Positions 1 through 8,036 of a stretch of DNA of 64,000 nucleotides are shown piece after piece. Made by a program: the position numbers and the translations under genes. The notes under the pieces were generated by a model. The model had not been told where the DNA came from and ran no database searches. It was given only the letters and a program-made list of their open reading frames with translations. The stretch lies in NCBI GenBank assembly GCA_031379665.1, contig JANNFI010000074.1, positions 14,165 to 78,164 on the forward strand, read 5' to 3'. The DNA comes from SZUA-254 sp031379665 (lineage in GTDB: Bacteria > Bacteroidota > Ignavibacteria > UBA10030 > SZUA-254). Position 1 is the first letter of the stretch, and the number at the start of each line of letters is the position of its first letter.

Positions 1-615
1 GGGCGCCGACAGGAAAAGGCCGATATCATACGTCGAGAACTCGACCGACCCGCTCCTGTCCTGCCCCTGGACATTGAAGGGTGACAGGACGGAGTTAACC
101 TGCTTGAACGTATACCCTGCCGCCACGCTGATCCAGTAGTGGTATCCCACGCCGATCGAATAGTTGTCTGCAGTTTCGTACGCGTCGAACGTGGTGATCA
201 CCTCGGGACCGTCCGGCGAGGTTACGCTGAACCCACCGAGATCGAGCCGGAGCCGGGAATACCCCAGGCCGACGCTCAACTCCGGGGCGATGCCGAACTG
301 CTTCTTGAGGTTGACCCCGCCGTTGAATCCGAAGATGTTCAGGGTCAGGTCCGATTGCTGAAATTGTGGCAGCCAGACTGAGTAATCGTACCCGGCCGAG
401 AAATAGTTCGACCGGCTGAACATCCCCAGGTGGGCCGGATTGTCGATCGATGCGAACGGGTCGTCACGGAACAGCGCGACAGATGTTTCGCCCATGCCCC
501 TCGATACAGCGGATGGCGAAAGCAGCAGGAATGGGAGGGCGGCTTCGCCCTGTGCGGATGCAGATGCGACGCCAAGGGTTGTAATACAGCAGAGGAACAG
601 GATGCATTTCATCAT
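1..615 (-). CDS. PorV/PorQ-like outer membrane protein (C-terminus cut by window edge)
   Basis: Only the first 205 codons are present. A signal peptide (about residues 1-22, ending ASASAQG) is followed by the motif PSAVSRGMGET near residue 32. That motif is typical of the PorV/UPF0164 family of outer membrane beta-barrels. In Bacteroidota, PorV carries type IX secretion cargo to the attachment complex, and paralogs serve other outer-membrane roles. Alternating aromatic/glycine strands (for example GVGYHYWISVAAGYTF) fit a barrel. Two adjacent ATG codons (613-615 and 610-612) can start it; I chose the outer one. Five T9SS cargo proteins in the same window fit this family, but which paralog this is cannot be told from the N-terminus. 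Confidence 0.75.
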   Translation of the reverse strand, partial: MMKCILFLCCITTLGVASASAQGEAALPFLLLSPSAVSRGMGETSVALFRDDPFASIDNPAHLGMFSRSNYFSAGYDYSVWLPQFQQSDLTLNIFGFNGGVNLKKQFGIAPELSVGLGYSRLRLDLGGFSVTSPDGPEVITTFDAYETADNYSIGVGYHYWISVAAGYTFKQVNSVLSPFNVQGQDRSGSVEFSTYDIGLFLSAP

Positions 616-716
616 GGTTCGGAATTTTTGTGAGTGGGGGTGAGAATGAACGGCCTCCCGGCGGATGATGAGGGAAGGTACAGAGAACAACCGGGAATGG
701 CAACCGGCCAAGGGTC

Positions 717-1367
717 TCAGGGGGAAGGGTTCGGGTCGCACCCGCACAGCTCCTCCGACCTGAATTTCTGGAAACACTCCTTCCCCTCGCTGTACGAAAA
801 CCAGGCGAGGGCGGCCGCGCCGATGTTGTCCAGCTGCGCGAACCCCGTCAGTTCATAAAGCGCGCTCGAGAGCAACAGCGTCACCGACATATACACGCAT
901 ATACGCGTGCACCGTGCGTCCGCGAGGATGGCCGGCGACTTCAGGGCGTTGCCCACCCGCGTCTTCACCCGAATCAACCAAAGCATCACTGCGATCGATA
1001 TCAGTGAAATTATTACGCCGGCGACGGTCGTGTCAGGTTTGTGTGAGGCGAGGACGTTGATGACGATCGTGACCGCCAGGCCCACGGCGAGGACGTAGAA
1101 GGAATAACCGGTGACCGTCAGGGCCGTCTTTTCGAACGGATCCCTCGATCCGGTCGAATTCCCCCTGACACGGACGACCATATGGGCGATGCCGAGGCCC
1201 GAGATCGCCTCGATGAAGCTATCGACGCCGAAGCCGAAGAGGGTCAGGCTGTCGTCGATGGCGCCGAAGTATATCGATATGAGACCCTCGACGACGTTGT
1301 ACGCGATCGTGAAAACGGCGAGCGCGTACACCAGCCTCCAGAGTTTCTTCAGCTCGTGATCGTTCAT
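717..1367 (-). CDS. cation diffusion facilitator-like membrane transporter
   Basis: About 216 residues with five to six hydrophobic segments and the CDF-type signature VEGLISIYFGAI followed by a long second helix. The first metal-site helix reads D-S-F-I-E. The later helix reads ADARCTRICVY, so Cys occupies the places where canonical CDF proteins have His and Asp. The family exports divalent metals by proton antiport in the inner membrane, but the substrate of this Cys-containing subgroup is not clear. The C-terminus is short and Cys-containing (CGCDPNPSP). The ATG at 1365-1367 overlaps the stop of a 19-codon upstream frame as ATGA. A GTG at 1394 is an alternative start. It is probably the last gene of the ispH-msrB run. 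Confidence 0.75.
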   Translation of the reverse strand: MNDHELKKLWRLVYALAVFTIAYNVVEGLISIYFGAIDDSLTLFGFGVDSFIEAISGLGIAHMVVRVRGNSTGSRDPFEKTALTVTGYSFYVLAVGLAVTIVINVLASHKPDTTVAGVIISLISIAVMLWLIRVKTRVGNALKSPAILADARCTRICVYMSVTLLLSSALYELTGFAQLDNIGAAALAWFSYSEGKECFQKFRSEELCGCDPNPSP

Positions 1368-1423
1368 TCGTATTTCGATCCGACGGCCACCCACGCGATG
1401 GCGGCCGTCGAGCTCGCCTTCAT
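1364..1423 (-). CDS. 19-residue leader ORF coupled to the CDF transporter
   Basis: This frame starts with an ATG preceded by a good ribosome binding site (CAGGAGTGTCCCG, about 8 bases away) and encodes MKASSTAAIAWVAVGSKYE. Its TGA overlaps the ATG of the transporter gene (ATGA). The transporter start itself has only a weak Shine-Dalgarno match, so translation through this leader would feed the downstream start. The peptide matches nothing I know. It could be a true coupling leader, or the sign that the transporter start is elsewhere. Confidence 0.4.
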   Translation of the reverse strand: MKASSTAAIAWVAVGSKYE

Positions 1424-1461
1424 CGGGACACTCCTGAGGGTGGTTGGGGGATACGAGCGGT

Positions 1462-1848
1462 TTATTTTTTGGACTTGAAGTCGAGCGACAGACTGTTCAC
1501 GCAATACCGCAGGCCCGTCGGGCCGGGACCGTCGGGGAACACGTGCCCGAGGTGCCCCTTGCAGCTGCGACAGACGATCTCGATGCGTCTCATCCCGTGG
1601 CTCTCGTCCTCGATTTCCTCGATGCGGTCGTGGTCGATCGTATCGTAGAAACTCGGCCAACCGGAACCGGAATCGAATTTCGTCGAGTCGGGGAAGAGCT
1701 CCGCGCCGCATCCGGCGCAGGTGTACACGCCTTTCTCCTTGTTGTGCAGGAGTTTTCCCGAGAACGCCGGCTCCGTCCCTTTTTGGCGGAGGACGCGGTA
1801 CCGGTCGGGGTCGAGTTTCTTCTTCCACTCGTCGTCGTTGGTTTGCAT
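1462..1848 (-). CDS. msrB: peptide-methionine (R)-S-oxide reductase
   Basis: 128 residues, the usual length of a stand-alone MsrB. It reduces the R epimer of methionine sulfoxide in proteins with thioredoxin as donor. The zinc site is visible as Cys44/Cys47 and Cys93/Cys96, the GWPSF substrate loop is at 63-67, and the catalytic cysteine is Cys116 in RYCVNS. No signal peptide is visible, so it should be cytoplasmic. It lies 27 bases behind ispH and is probably co-transcribed with it. No clear Shine-Dalgarno precedes the ATG. Confidence 0.95.
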   Translation of the reverse strand: MQTNDDEWKKKLDPDRYRVLRQKGTEPAFSGKLLHNKEKGVYTCAGCGAELFPDSTKFDSGSGWPSFYDTIDHDRIEEIEDESHGMRRIEIVCRSCKGHLGHVFPDGPGPTGLRYCVNSLSLDFKSKK

Positions 1849-1875
1849 CGCGTCGTTTCAGCGATTGTTGGTAGG

Positions 1876-2799
1876 TTATGAAAGTTCGATCGGCTTGAAG
1901 CTGATCTTTTCGTCGAGGCGGTGGACGTTCTTGATGGCGAAATCCCCGTGGGCCTGTTTCAGGTGGTCGAGGATTTCGTCCAGCAGGAATTCAGGGGCCG
2001 ACGCGCTCAGCGTGATGCCGAGCGTCCGGACCCCGTCGAGCCATTCGTCGCGGATGTCGAGGTAACTTTCGATCAAATACGACGTCCTGCCGGAGAGTTC
2101 GGCGGTTTCGACGAGGCGCTTGGAGTTGGAGCTGATCTCGGCCCCCACCACCAGGACGAGGTCGGAGAGCCTTGCAAGCTCCTTGATGGAGTCCTGTCGG
2201 TTTTGCGTCGCGTAGCAAATGTCGTCCTTCTTCTGGGTCTTCAACCGGGGGAATTTTTCCCTGATCTTCGCGATGATCGTGTCGACGTAGTCGACGGACA
2301 AGGTTGTCTGTGTGAGGCAGGAGATTTTATCGCCCCCGATGTTCAATTTCGCGACGTCTTCGACGCTCTCGACGACGTGCATCGGGACATAACTTATCGT
2401 CCCCTTCGCCTCGACGTGGTCGGTGTGGCAGATGTAGATGATGGTGTACCCGTCGCGGTAATCCCTGATGGCCTCCTTGTGGACCTTCGACACCAGAGGG
2501 CAGACCGCGTCGAAGACCCTCAACCCCATCGCCTCGGCCTCTTCCTTCAGTCCCTTTGGCGACCCGTGAGCGCTCAGGACGACGTCGCTGTTTGGCGGAA
2601 CGTCGCGCAGATCCTCGATGAATACCACGCCACGCTTCTCGAAATACCGGACGACATGGTTATTGTGGACGATCTTATTCCGGACGTAAATACCGGTCCC
2701 TTCGCCGCGCAGCTGGAGGAGGTTCTCCACCGCTTCGACGGCGTAATCCACGCCGGCGCAAAAGCCCCTGAACTGTCCGAGAATCACTTCGTTGAGCAT
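1876..2799 (-). CDS. ispH: 4-hydroxy-3-methylbut-2-enyl diphosphate reductase
   Basis: 307 residues. It catalyses the last step of the MEP isoprenoid pathway, reducing HMBPP to IPP and DMAPP with a [4Fe-4S] cluster. The three cluster cysteines are Cys14 (RGFCAGV), Cys100 (AVCPLVSKVH) and Cys195 (DICYATQNRQ). The conserved SAHG is at 77-80 and Glu130 (DHVEAKG) is at the position of the catalytic acid. The region around TISYVP differs from the Escherichia type and fits the variant seen in Bacteroidota-like lineages. It heads a leftward run with msrB and the CDF-like transporter. No Shine-Dalgarno is visible before the ATG. Confidence 0.95.
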   Translation of the reverse strand: MLNEVILGQFRGFCAGVDYAVEAVENLLQLRGEGTGIYVRNKIVHNNHVVRYFEKRGVVFIEDLRDVPPNSDVVLSAHGSPKGLKEEAEAMGLRVFDAVCPLVSKVHKEAIRDYRDGYTIIYICHTDHVEAKGTISYVPMHVVESVEDVAKLNIGGDKISCLTQTTLSVDYVDTIIAKIREKFPRLKTQKKDDICYATQNRQDSIKELARLSDLVLVVGAEISSNSKRLVETAELSGRTSYLIESYLDIRDEWLDGVRTLGITLSASAPEFLLDEILDHLKQAHGDFAIKNVHRLDEKISFKPIELS

Positions 2800-2884
2800 G
2801 ATATAAATGAACGAACCTTCAGTCGGATATCCAAATTCATCACCGAAAGAAATGATGAGGGATGAACCGGAAGGGAGGGTGACG

Positions 2885-4180
2885 CTAGAAGTAGGTGGCG
2901 AGGCCGAACTGGATACCTGTGGTTCTCGATGGTGGGTTGCCGAGCAGGTCGGTGCGCCACTCGAACCGGTAGTTCAGGCGAAGGACTGTCTGGGCGGAAG
3001 GGCGCCATCCGAGCGAGGGAACGACGGCCGTGAACTCGTCGCCGATGTCACCACCGGTTTCTTCGAACGTACCGGCATTCCAGTCCACATACTCCAACCG
3101 CACCGCCGCATTAATGACGGAGCCCTCGAACCCCAGGATCGATCCACGGACGATCGGTTGAACGATATCCAAAAATCCACCCCCCTGCCGGCGTCCGAAC
3201 TGTTGCGTATAGGATGCCGGAACGTCCACGGCGATGAAGGCGACTTCTCCGGTGAACGAAGTCCCGGCGCCCGGAAGGGTGGCGGTTAGGTCAACGGCCA
3301 CGACGTCCACGCGGCGCTTTTCGTCGAACGCGATCCCGTCCTCCTCAAACGTATTGTACACTCCGCCCATGTACGAGAGCCCGATCTCGCCGATCTCGCG
3401 CTCGCGGAAGGCAATTTTCGCGTTCAGGAGCGGGACCCCGTTCGGACTTTCGGTGAACCTCTCAGCGTTTTCCTTGGAGGCCGGCAGGAATGTGCGGTTT
3501 TCCTCGTTCGAAATGATCTGATCGTCGAAACCGTTCGTGAGGTAAAGTTCGTAGGCGTAGCTGCGCCCGGCGTCGAAGTGCTTCCCGTGGAAACCGAACC
3601 CGACGGTGCTCCATGTCGCCGGGAGGAGCTGCGTCGCCGAGACCGGGCGGTCGATGAATTCCCATTTCGGCCCGTCGTGGTTCTGGTTGAAAGCGCCGAT
3701 GGGGTTGAGCAGGATGCCACCGCGCAGGACCAGAAGAGATGTCAGCTCGACGTCGAGGAGCGCTGTCTCGACGGCGATTTCCGCCCCCCCTTCCTCGAAT
3801 TCGATCTCGCTGATGAAGGTGATCCGGTCGCGGATCGAGGAGGAGATGAAAATGTTCGCCCGCCGCATCTGGAAGGAGAGCCGTTCGGTGACGCCGTCCG
3901 TCCCAAGGTATTGAACGTTCGCCTCGGCATATCCGCCGATCGCGATCGGAAGGTCGCCGAGCTTCGAGAGCGGCCGATTGTAGATGGCGTCGACGTTCAT
4001 CGGGACGCGGGCGGTGGTGTCAGTCCGCGCCGAAGCGGCCTGCGTCGTGTCCTGGCCTGCGGGGGTCCGGGGGGAAGCGACCGCGACGGACGGTTCCACC
4101 AGAGCCAGAGCTCCGGCGAAAAGGAGTATCGCGATGAGAATGCCGTGCACGGGATTAGAGATGGATCCGGAGATTTTCAT
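2885..4180 (-). CDS. porin-like outer membrane beta-barrel protein
   Basis: About 431 residues with a signal sequence (hydrophobic core LIAILLFAGALALV), a proline/threonine-rich linker, then a long beta-barrel that ends in FGLATYF. A terminal aromatic residue is the usual Bam recognition signal. Segments such as GGYAEANVQYLG and LNYRFEWRTDL resemble phosphate-selective-porin type barrels, but I cannot name a substrate. It overlaps the Rieske gene by 26 bases and is the third gene of a leftward operon (cytochrome, Rieske, barrel), so it may let the substrate or the metal of that redox pair through the outer membrane. Start alternatives are 4180 and 4189; 4180 has the better upstream purine tract. 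Confidence 0.7.
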   Translation of the reverse strand: MKISGSISNPVHGILIAILLFAGALALVEPSVAVASPRTPAGQDTTQAASARTDTTARVPMNVDAIYNRPLSKLGDLPIAIGGYAEANVQYLGTDGVTERLSFQMRRANIFISSSIRDRITFISEIEFEEGGAEIAVETALLDVELTSLLVLRGGILLNPIGAFNQNHDGPKWEFIDRPVSATQLLPATWSTVGFGFHGKHFDAGRSYAYELYLTNGFDDQIISNEENRTFLPASKENAERFTESPNGVPLLNAKIAFREREIGEIGLSYMGGVYNTFEEDGIAFDEKRRVDVVAVDLTATLPGAGTSFTGEVAFIAVDVPASYTQQFGRRQGGGFLDIVQPIVRGSILGFEGSVINAAVRLEYVDWNAGTFEETGGDIGDEFTAVVPSLGWRPSAQTVLRLNYRFEWRTDLLGNPPSRTTGIQFGLATYF

Positions 4181-4598
4181 TTTCCACATTCGTGCGATAC
4201 GTCTTCAACGCGATCTCGGCGGGACCTTTCAGGACTTCACCCGATGTCGAATACTCGCTTCCGTGACAGGGGCAGGCGAGATACTTCTCGTTGGGGCGGA
4301 CCTCGCAACCCCGGTGTGTGCAGATCGTGGAGAGGGCGGTATAGTCGGCAGGCCCCTTCTTATAGACACAAATGGGTTTGTTCATCCCGTCGACACGCAC
4401 GAGGATGAACGGTCGGGCGCCGCCGCCGCCCTGTTCAGTAAACTCCGACAGGGGCACGGTCACGAGATCGCCTTCGACTCTTCCTGTCACAGTCGCGGAT
4501 GTCGGAGCGCACCCCTGGAGAACGGAGACGACAGGCAGACCGGCCACAGATAGCGCGCCGCAGGTCCTGATGAATGTCTTACGGTCCATATATATCAA
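4155..4598 (-). CDS. Rieske [2Fe-2S] lipoprotein
   Basis: 147 residues. The cluster motifs are Cys93-Thr-His95-Arg-Gly-Cys98 and Cys109-Pro-Cys111-His112. Cys93/His95/Cys109/His112 bind the cluster, and Cys98-Cys111 would be the stabilising disulfide. The N-terminus combines an Arg-Lys pair (DRKTFIR) with a hydrophobic stretch and a lipobox ending at Cys30, so it is probably exported and lipid-anchored, possibly by Tat. It resembles the QcrA-type subunit, yet no cytochrome b gene is adjacent. Its ATG overlaps the stop of the di-heme cytochrome as ATGA, so the two are made together. An electron-transfer partner role for that cytochrome is my inference. Confidence 0.85.
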   Translation of the reverse strand: MIYMDRKTFIRTCGALSVAGLPVVSVLQGCAPTSATVTGRVEGDLVTVPLSEFTEQGGGGARPFILVRVDGMNKPICVYKKGPADYTALSTICTHRGCEVRPNEKYLACPCHGSEYSTSGEVLKGPAEIALKTYRTNVENENLRIHL

Positions 4599-5818
4599 AG
4601 CGACTCTAAAAATTTCAGGAGGGCTGCGCGGTCGGCGTCGGAGAAGTTCTCGAACGCTGTGCGGCTCGCGGCGGCCTCGCCGCCGTGAAGCAGGATTGCC
4701 TCGGCGATGCTCCGGGCGCGCCCGTCGTGCATCAGGAAATATTCACCTCCCTGGGAATTCGGCGAGAGCCCGAGCCCCCAGAGCGGCGGCGTCTTCCATT
4801 CCGAGGTGAGCGCGCTCCCTTCGGTGTACCCATCATCCAGGCCGGCGCCCATATCGTGAAGGAGGAGGTCGGTGTATGGATTGATTTCTACGGATGCGAT
4901 CGCGTCGATCTGCGATGGACCGGTGAAGAGTGTCGGGCGGTGGCACCCGCCGCACCCGGCCTGTGAGAAGAGGGTCTCTCCCCGGAGTACCTCCGCATCG
5001 CTCCGATTCCGGCGGATCGGGGTCTTCAAAGTCTGGAGGTAGAATACGACGGCGTTGATTTCGTCCTCGGTGACTTCCGGCCCGCTCGCGGTAACGGGGT
5101 GGACGCCATCCTCCGGGTTGACGGGATTGTCCGGGAGAAAAACCGATGTGATCCCGATGTCCTGTTGATAGGCCGTCACCGTCTGCTGGAGCAGACTATA
5201 GGCGGCCCCTTTCTTCCCGAAGCGGCCGATGTATTTCCCTGCCTGCGATACCGATCCGGGTCGCGGGAGCAGATACGCCGCAAGATCGATCCAGGACGGA
5301 ACGCCGGAGATGCCGTCAGCGTCAGCGTCTCCCGGATCGGCGATCGACAAGAGAAGCGAATCGGGGACGGCTTCGAGGAATCCGAGACCGGTGACCGCCG
5401 GTGGCGTCAGTCGGGTGGAGGTCGCCCCGGCAGGCAGGCGTTCAGGGGTGAAGCCGGGCAGGGCGCGGTTTTGTAACTGCGGACCGCCCATCCCAATGTA
5501 CATATTCCCGCCCGGGGCACTCTGTCCGAACCTGGTCAGGGTGGTGAACGGATGGCCTTTCCCGTCGCCCGCGTGGCATCCCCCGCAGGATGTGCCGACG
5601 AAGTAGGGGCCGAGGCCGCTCACGGATGTAAACACCTTGTCGTTGAACACCGCGTCGCCCCGTGTGAAGAGCCTCGACTGCGTCAGCGTGAGGCCGTCGG
5701 CCGGGCCATCCAGGATGCTTTCGGCATCCGGGGCAGGTGGTATGACGAGGTCACAGGACGCGAAGAGCCACACGGAGGCGGCGATCGTGACGGATAGTAT
5801 GACGGAGCGCAGGGGCAT
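4595..5818 (-). CDS. di-heme cytochrome c of the DHOR/DUF1111 (COG3488) family
   Basis: 407 residues with a lipobox-like signal (LFASC, Cys22) and two heme-binding motifs, CGGCH at 78-82 and CGGCH at 289-293. Between and after them are the conserved GLGFLEAVPD and HDGRARSIAEAILLHGGEA segments of the di-heme oxidoreductase-like family, distantly related to MauG and cytochrome c peroxidases. In other bacteria this family is often encoded next to imelysin-type iron proteins in iron-regulated clusters. Here it leads an operon with a Rieske lipoprotein and a barrel, under a promoter beside a DtxR-type operator. The true substrate is unknown. It should act in the periplasm or anchored to a membrane. 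Confidence 0.85.
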   Translation of the reverse strand: MPLRSVILSVTIAASVWLFASCDLVIPPAPDAESILDGPADGLTLTQSRLFTRGDAVFNDKVFTSVSGLGPYFVGTSCGGCHAGDGKGHPFTTLTRFGQSAPGGNMYIGMGGPQLQNRALPGFTPERLPAGATSTRLTPPAVTGLGFLEAVPDSLLLSIADPGDADADGISGVPSWIDLAAYLLPRPGSVSQAGKYIGRFGKKGAAYSLLQQTVTAYQQDIGITSVFLPDNPVNPEDGVHPVTASGPEVTEDEINAVVFYLQTLKTPIRRNRSDAEVLRGETLFSQAGCGGCHRPTLFTGPSQIDAIASVEINPYTDLLLHDMGAGLDDGYTEGSALTSEWKTPPLWGLGLSPNSQGGEYFLMHDGRARSIAEAILLHGGEAAASRTAFENFSDADRAALLKFLESL

Positions 5819-5842
5819 TTCGGGTGGTGTTGCGACAGGGAA

Positions 5843-5871
5843 AGTATACCGAATTGCTTTAGGAAAGGCAA
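5843..5871 (-). promoter_or_regulatory. promoter of the cytochrome/Rieske/barrel operon
   Basis: On the minus strand TTGCCT (5866-5871) lies 17 bp upstream of TATACT (5843-5848). Initiation would fall about 18 bases before the cytochrome ATG. A TTAGG half-site overlaps the spacer (5859-5863). Confidence 0.6.
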
Positions 5872-5881
5872 GGATTATTTT

Positions 5882-5895
5882 TTAGGCATCCCTAA
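5882..5895. promoter_or_regulatory. DtxR/MntR-type operator (TTAGG-N4-CCTAA)
   Basis: A perfect inverted repeat, TTAGG CATC CCTAA, lies in the 113-bp gap between the divergent cytochrome operon and the DtxR-family regulator gene. The half-sites match the core of known DtxR/IdeR boxes (TTAGGTTAGCCTAACCTAA). The site sits just upstream of the -35 box of the leftward promoter and about 25 bp before the -10-like TATCTT of the regulator. One bound dimer could therefore control both transcripts. Binding itself is inferred. Confidence 0.6.
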
Positions 5896-5931
5896 TTTCT
5901 ATTTTTAGCCCGATTTCACTATCTTGGCCCC

Positions 5932-6588
5932 ATGGCGTACTCACTCTCCGAGGAAAATTACCTGAAGGAGATTTACCATCTCTCCCAGGACGGTGCCCGC
6001 AAGATTTCGCTGACGGCCCTCTCCGAACGGCTCGGCATCAAGGCGGCCTCCGCCGTGGACATGATCCGGAAGCTCTCCGCGAAGCGGTTCATCACCTATG
6101 AAAAGTCGAAGGGGGTAAAACTCACCACAGCCGGGGCGAAGGTCGCGCTTTCGATTGTGCGCAGTCATCGCCTCTGGGAGGTGTTCCTCCTCGAAAAACT
6201 GAAGTATTCCTGGGACACCGTCCACGGCATCGCGGAGCAGATGGAACACATCAAGGACCCGGAGCTCGCCGACCGGCTCGACGAATTCCTGGGGCGGCCC
6301 GACTACGACCCACACGGCGACCCCATCCCGAAATCGGATGGAAGAATGCCGAGGATCCCGAAGACGACCCTCTCGGACGTGGCCGTGGGCGCGGCGTGCG
6401 TCGTCGTCGGGATCAAGGACACTTCCCCCGCCTATCTGCAATACCTGAAAAAGCTCGGTATCTCGATCGGGACCAGGATCAGGGTGTCGGAACGGATCGA
6501 GTACGACGGATCGATGGTGATTGAAATAGGCAAGGGGAACCGGCCGAACGTCTCGAAGCAGTTTGCGGAGAGCGTCCTGGTGGATTGA
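5932..6588 (+). CDS. DtxR/MntR-family metal-dependent regulator with FeoA-like C-terminal domain
   Basis: 218 residues: winged helix (about 1-65), dimerisation/metal domain (70-140) and an SH3-like FeoA domain (145-218). Metal-site residues line up with DtxR numbering as His79, Glu83, His98, Glu105 and His106. The DtxR cysteine at 102 is Glu here, as in manganese-sensing MntR. The N-terminal ligand (Met10 in DtxR, Asp8 in MntR) appears replaced by Asn9. This suggests manganese- or iron-dependent repression, with selectivity open. TATCTT at 5920-5925 ends six bases before the ATG and there is no Shine-Dalgarno, so the mRNA may be leaderless. An operator in front of it suggests autoregulation. 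It is followed directly by an MFS gene. Confidence 0.85.
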   Translation: MAYSLSEENYLKEIYHLSQDGARKISLTALSERLGIKAASAVDMIRKLSAKRFITYEKSKGVKLTTAGAKVALSIVRSHRLWEVFLLEKLKYSWDTVHGIAEQMEHIKDPELADRLDEFLGRPDYDPHGDPIPKSDGRMPRIPKTTLSDVAVGAACVVVGIKDTSPAYLQYLKKLGISIGTRIRVSERIEYDGSMVIEIGKGNRPNVSKQFAESVLVD

Positions 6589-6593
6589 ATCGG

Positions 6594-7823
6594 ATGAGAT
6601 CAGATCCGGACATCGTAACCCTCTTCACGACAAGGTTTGTCCGGCTTTTCGCGTACGGTTTCCTGTCCGTCATCCTCGCGTTCCACCTCGCGAGCGTAGG
6701 GCTGGATGAGAAAGAGATCGGCCTGCTCTTCACGTTTACGCTCCTCGGCGACGCCGTCGTTTCGCTCTGGATGACGACCTCCGCCGACCGGGTCAGCCGG
6801 AGGCGAATGCTGATCCTTGGTGCGGCACTGATGGCAGCGTCGGGGTTTGTCTTCGCGCTGACGAGCAACATCGTCCTTCTCGGGGCCGCGGCGATCATCG
6901 GTGTGATCAGCCCGAGCGGCAAGGAAATAGGCCCGTTCCTCTCGATTGAACAGGCGGCGCTTTCGCAATTGACGCCGGGTGAGAGGCGAACCGCTGTTTT
7001 CGGCTGGTACAATCTTGTCGGGTCGGCCGGTACGGCGATCGGCGCCCTCGCCGCGGGCGGGGCGTCCTACGTGCTCACGGGTTTCGGCCATCCGCCCGAG
7101 GTCGTCTATCGGGTGTTGGTCTTTGCCTACGGCGGCTGTGGCCTCCTGATGGCCTTCTCCTTCTCCCGGCTTTCCCCCGCGGTCGAAGTCCCCGTCGGGC
7201 GCCCGCAGCCTTCGAAAAAACTCTTCCTCGGCCTGCACCGTTCGAAGGGAGTGGTGCTGAAGATGAGCGCGCTCTTCGGCCTGGATTCGTTCGGCGGTGG
7301 GTTCATCGTCCAGAGCCTGATCGCCTACTGGTTCTTCCTCCGCTTCGGGACGGGGGTGGAAATGCTCGGCGCGATCTTCTTCGCCGCGAACGTGATCGCG
7401 GCCGTCTCGGCGCTCTTCGCTGCACGGATCGCCCGGAGGATCGGGCTCGTCAATACGATGGTGCTGACGCACCTTCCCTCGAATATCCTTCTGATCCTGG
7501 TCCCGCTGATGCCGACGCTCGAGCTCGCCGTCATCGTGCTCCTCCTGAGATTCACCATTTCGCAGATGGACGTCCCCACCCGGCAATCGTACACAATGGC
7601 GATGGTGGACGATGACGAACGCTCGGCCGCCTCCGGGGTGACAACCATCGCGCGATCAATCGGCGCCAGCCTCTCGCCGGCGCTGGCCGGCCTCCTCCTT
7701 GCCACGCCGGCCCTCTGGAGTTATCCGTTTTTCATCGCGGGCGGCGTGAAAATCGTCTACGACCTCCTCCTCTATAATAGCTTCAGGAAATTGAACCCTA
7801 CGGAGGAGACCACCACGCCCTGA
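6594..7823 (+). CDS. MFS transporter
   Basis: About 409 residues with twelve predicted membrane helices in two halves separated by a basic loop (RPQPSKKLFLGLHRSKG). The motif A-like loop DRVSRRRML lies between helices 2 and 3. Substrate and direction cannot be read from sequence. The gene follows the metal-dependent regulator at once: a TTG at 6585 would overlap its stop codon, but the ATG at 6594 has GGTGG 10 bases upstream and is preferred. Co-transcription with a DtxR/MntR-type regulator makes metal or metal-chelate transport possible. This is inference only. Confidence 0.8.
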   Translation: MRSDPDIVTLFTTRFVRLFAYGFLSVILAFHLASVGLDEKEIGLLFTFTLLGDAVVSLWMTTSADRVSRRRMLILGAALMAASGFVFALTSNIVLLGAAAIIGVISPSGKEIGPFLSIEQAALSQLTPGERRTAVFGWYNLVGSAGTAIGALAAGGASYVLTGFGHPPEVVYRVLVFAYGGCGLLMAFSFSRLSPAVEVPVGRPQPSKKLFLGLHRSKGVVLKMSALFGLDSFGGGFIVQSLIAYWFFLRFGTGVEMLGAIFFAANVIAAVSALFAARIARRIGLVNTMVLTHLPSNILLILVPLMPTLELAVIVLLLRFTISQMDVPTRQSYTMAMVDDDERSAASGVTTIARSIGASLSPALAGLLLATPALWSYPFFIAGGVKIVYDLLLYNSFRKLNPTEETTTP

Positions 7824-7881
7824 TCTTTCCTTCGAAATCGGGCTCGACACCGGGCCTGCTTCCGACAGATCACACCCACAT

Positions 7882-7910
7882 TTGACACTCATCCGTCATC
7901 GGTGTATATT
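7882..7910 (+). promoter_or_regulatory. sigma70-type promoter of the T9SS cargo gene
   Basis: TTGACA (7882-7887), a 17-bp spacer and TATATT (7905-7910). The predicted transcript carries a leader of about 120 bases before the ATG at 8037. Confidence 0.7.
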
Positions 7911-8036
7911 CGTCCGCAAATCGACCACCGAAAGGACGTGGTGGCCGCGGCGCGGAGTCTTCGATCAGGGATCCCGCCGAATAACCGTTCTTCGTGTCAC
8001 TAATTCACGATGCGGAAACATTCGGAAAGGAATCTC

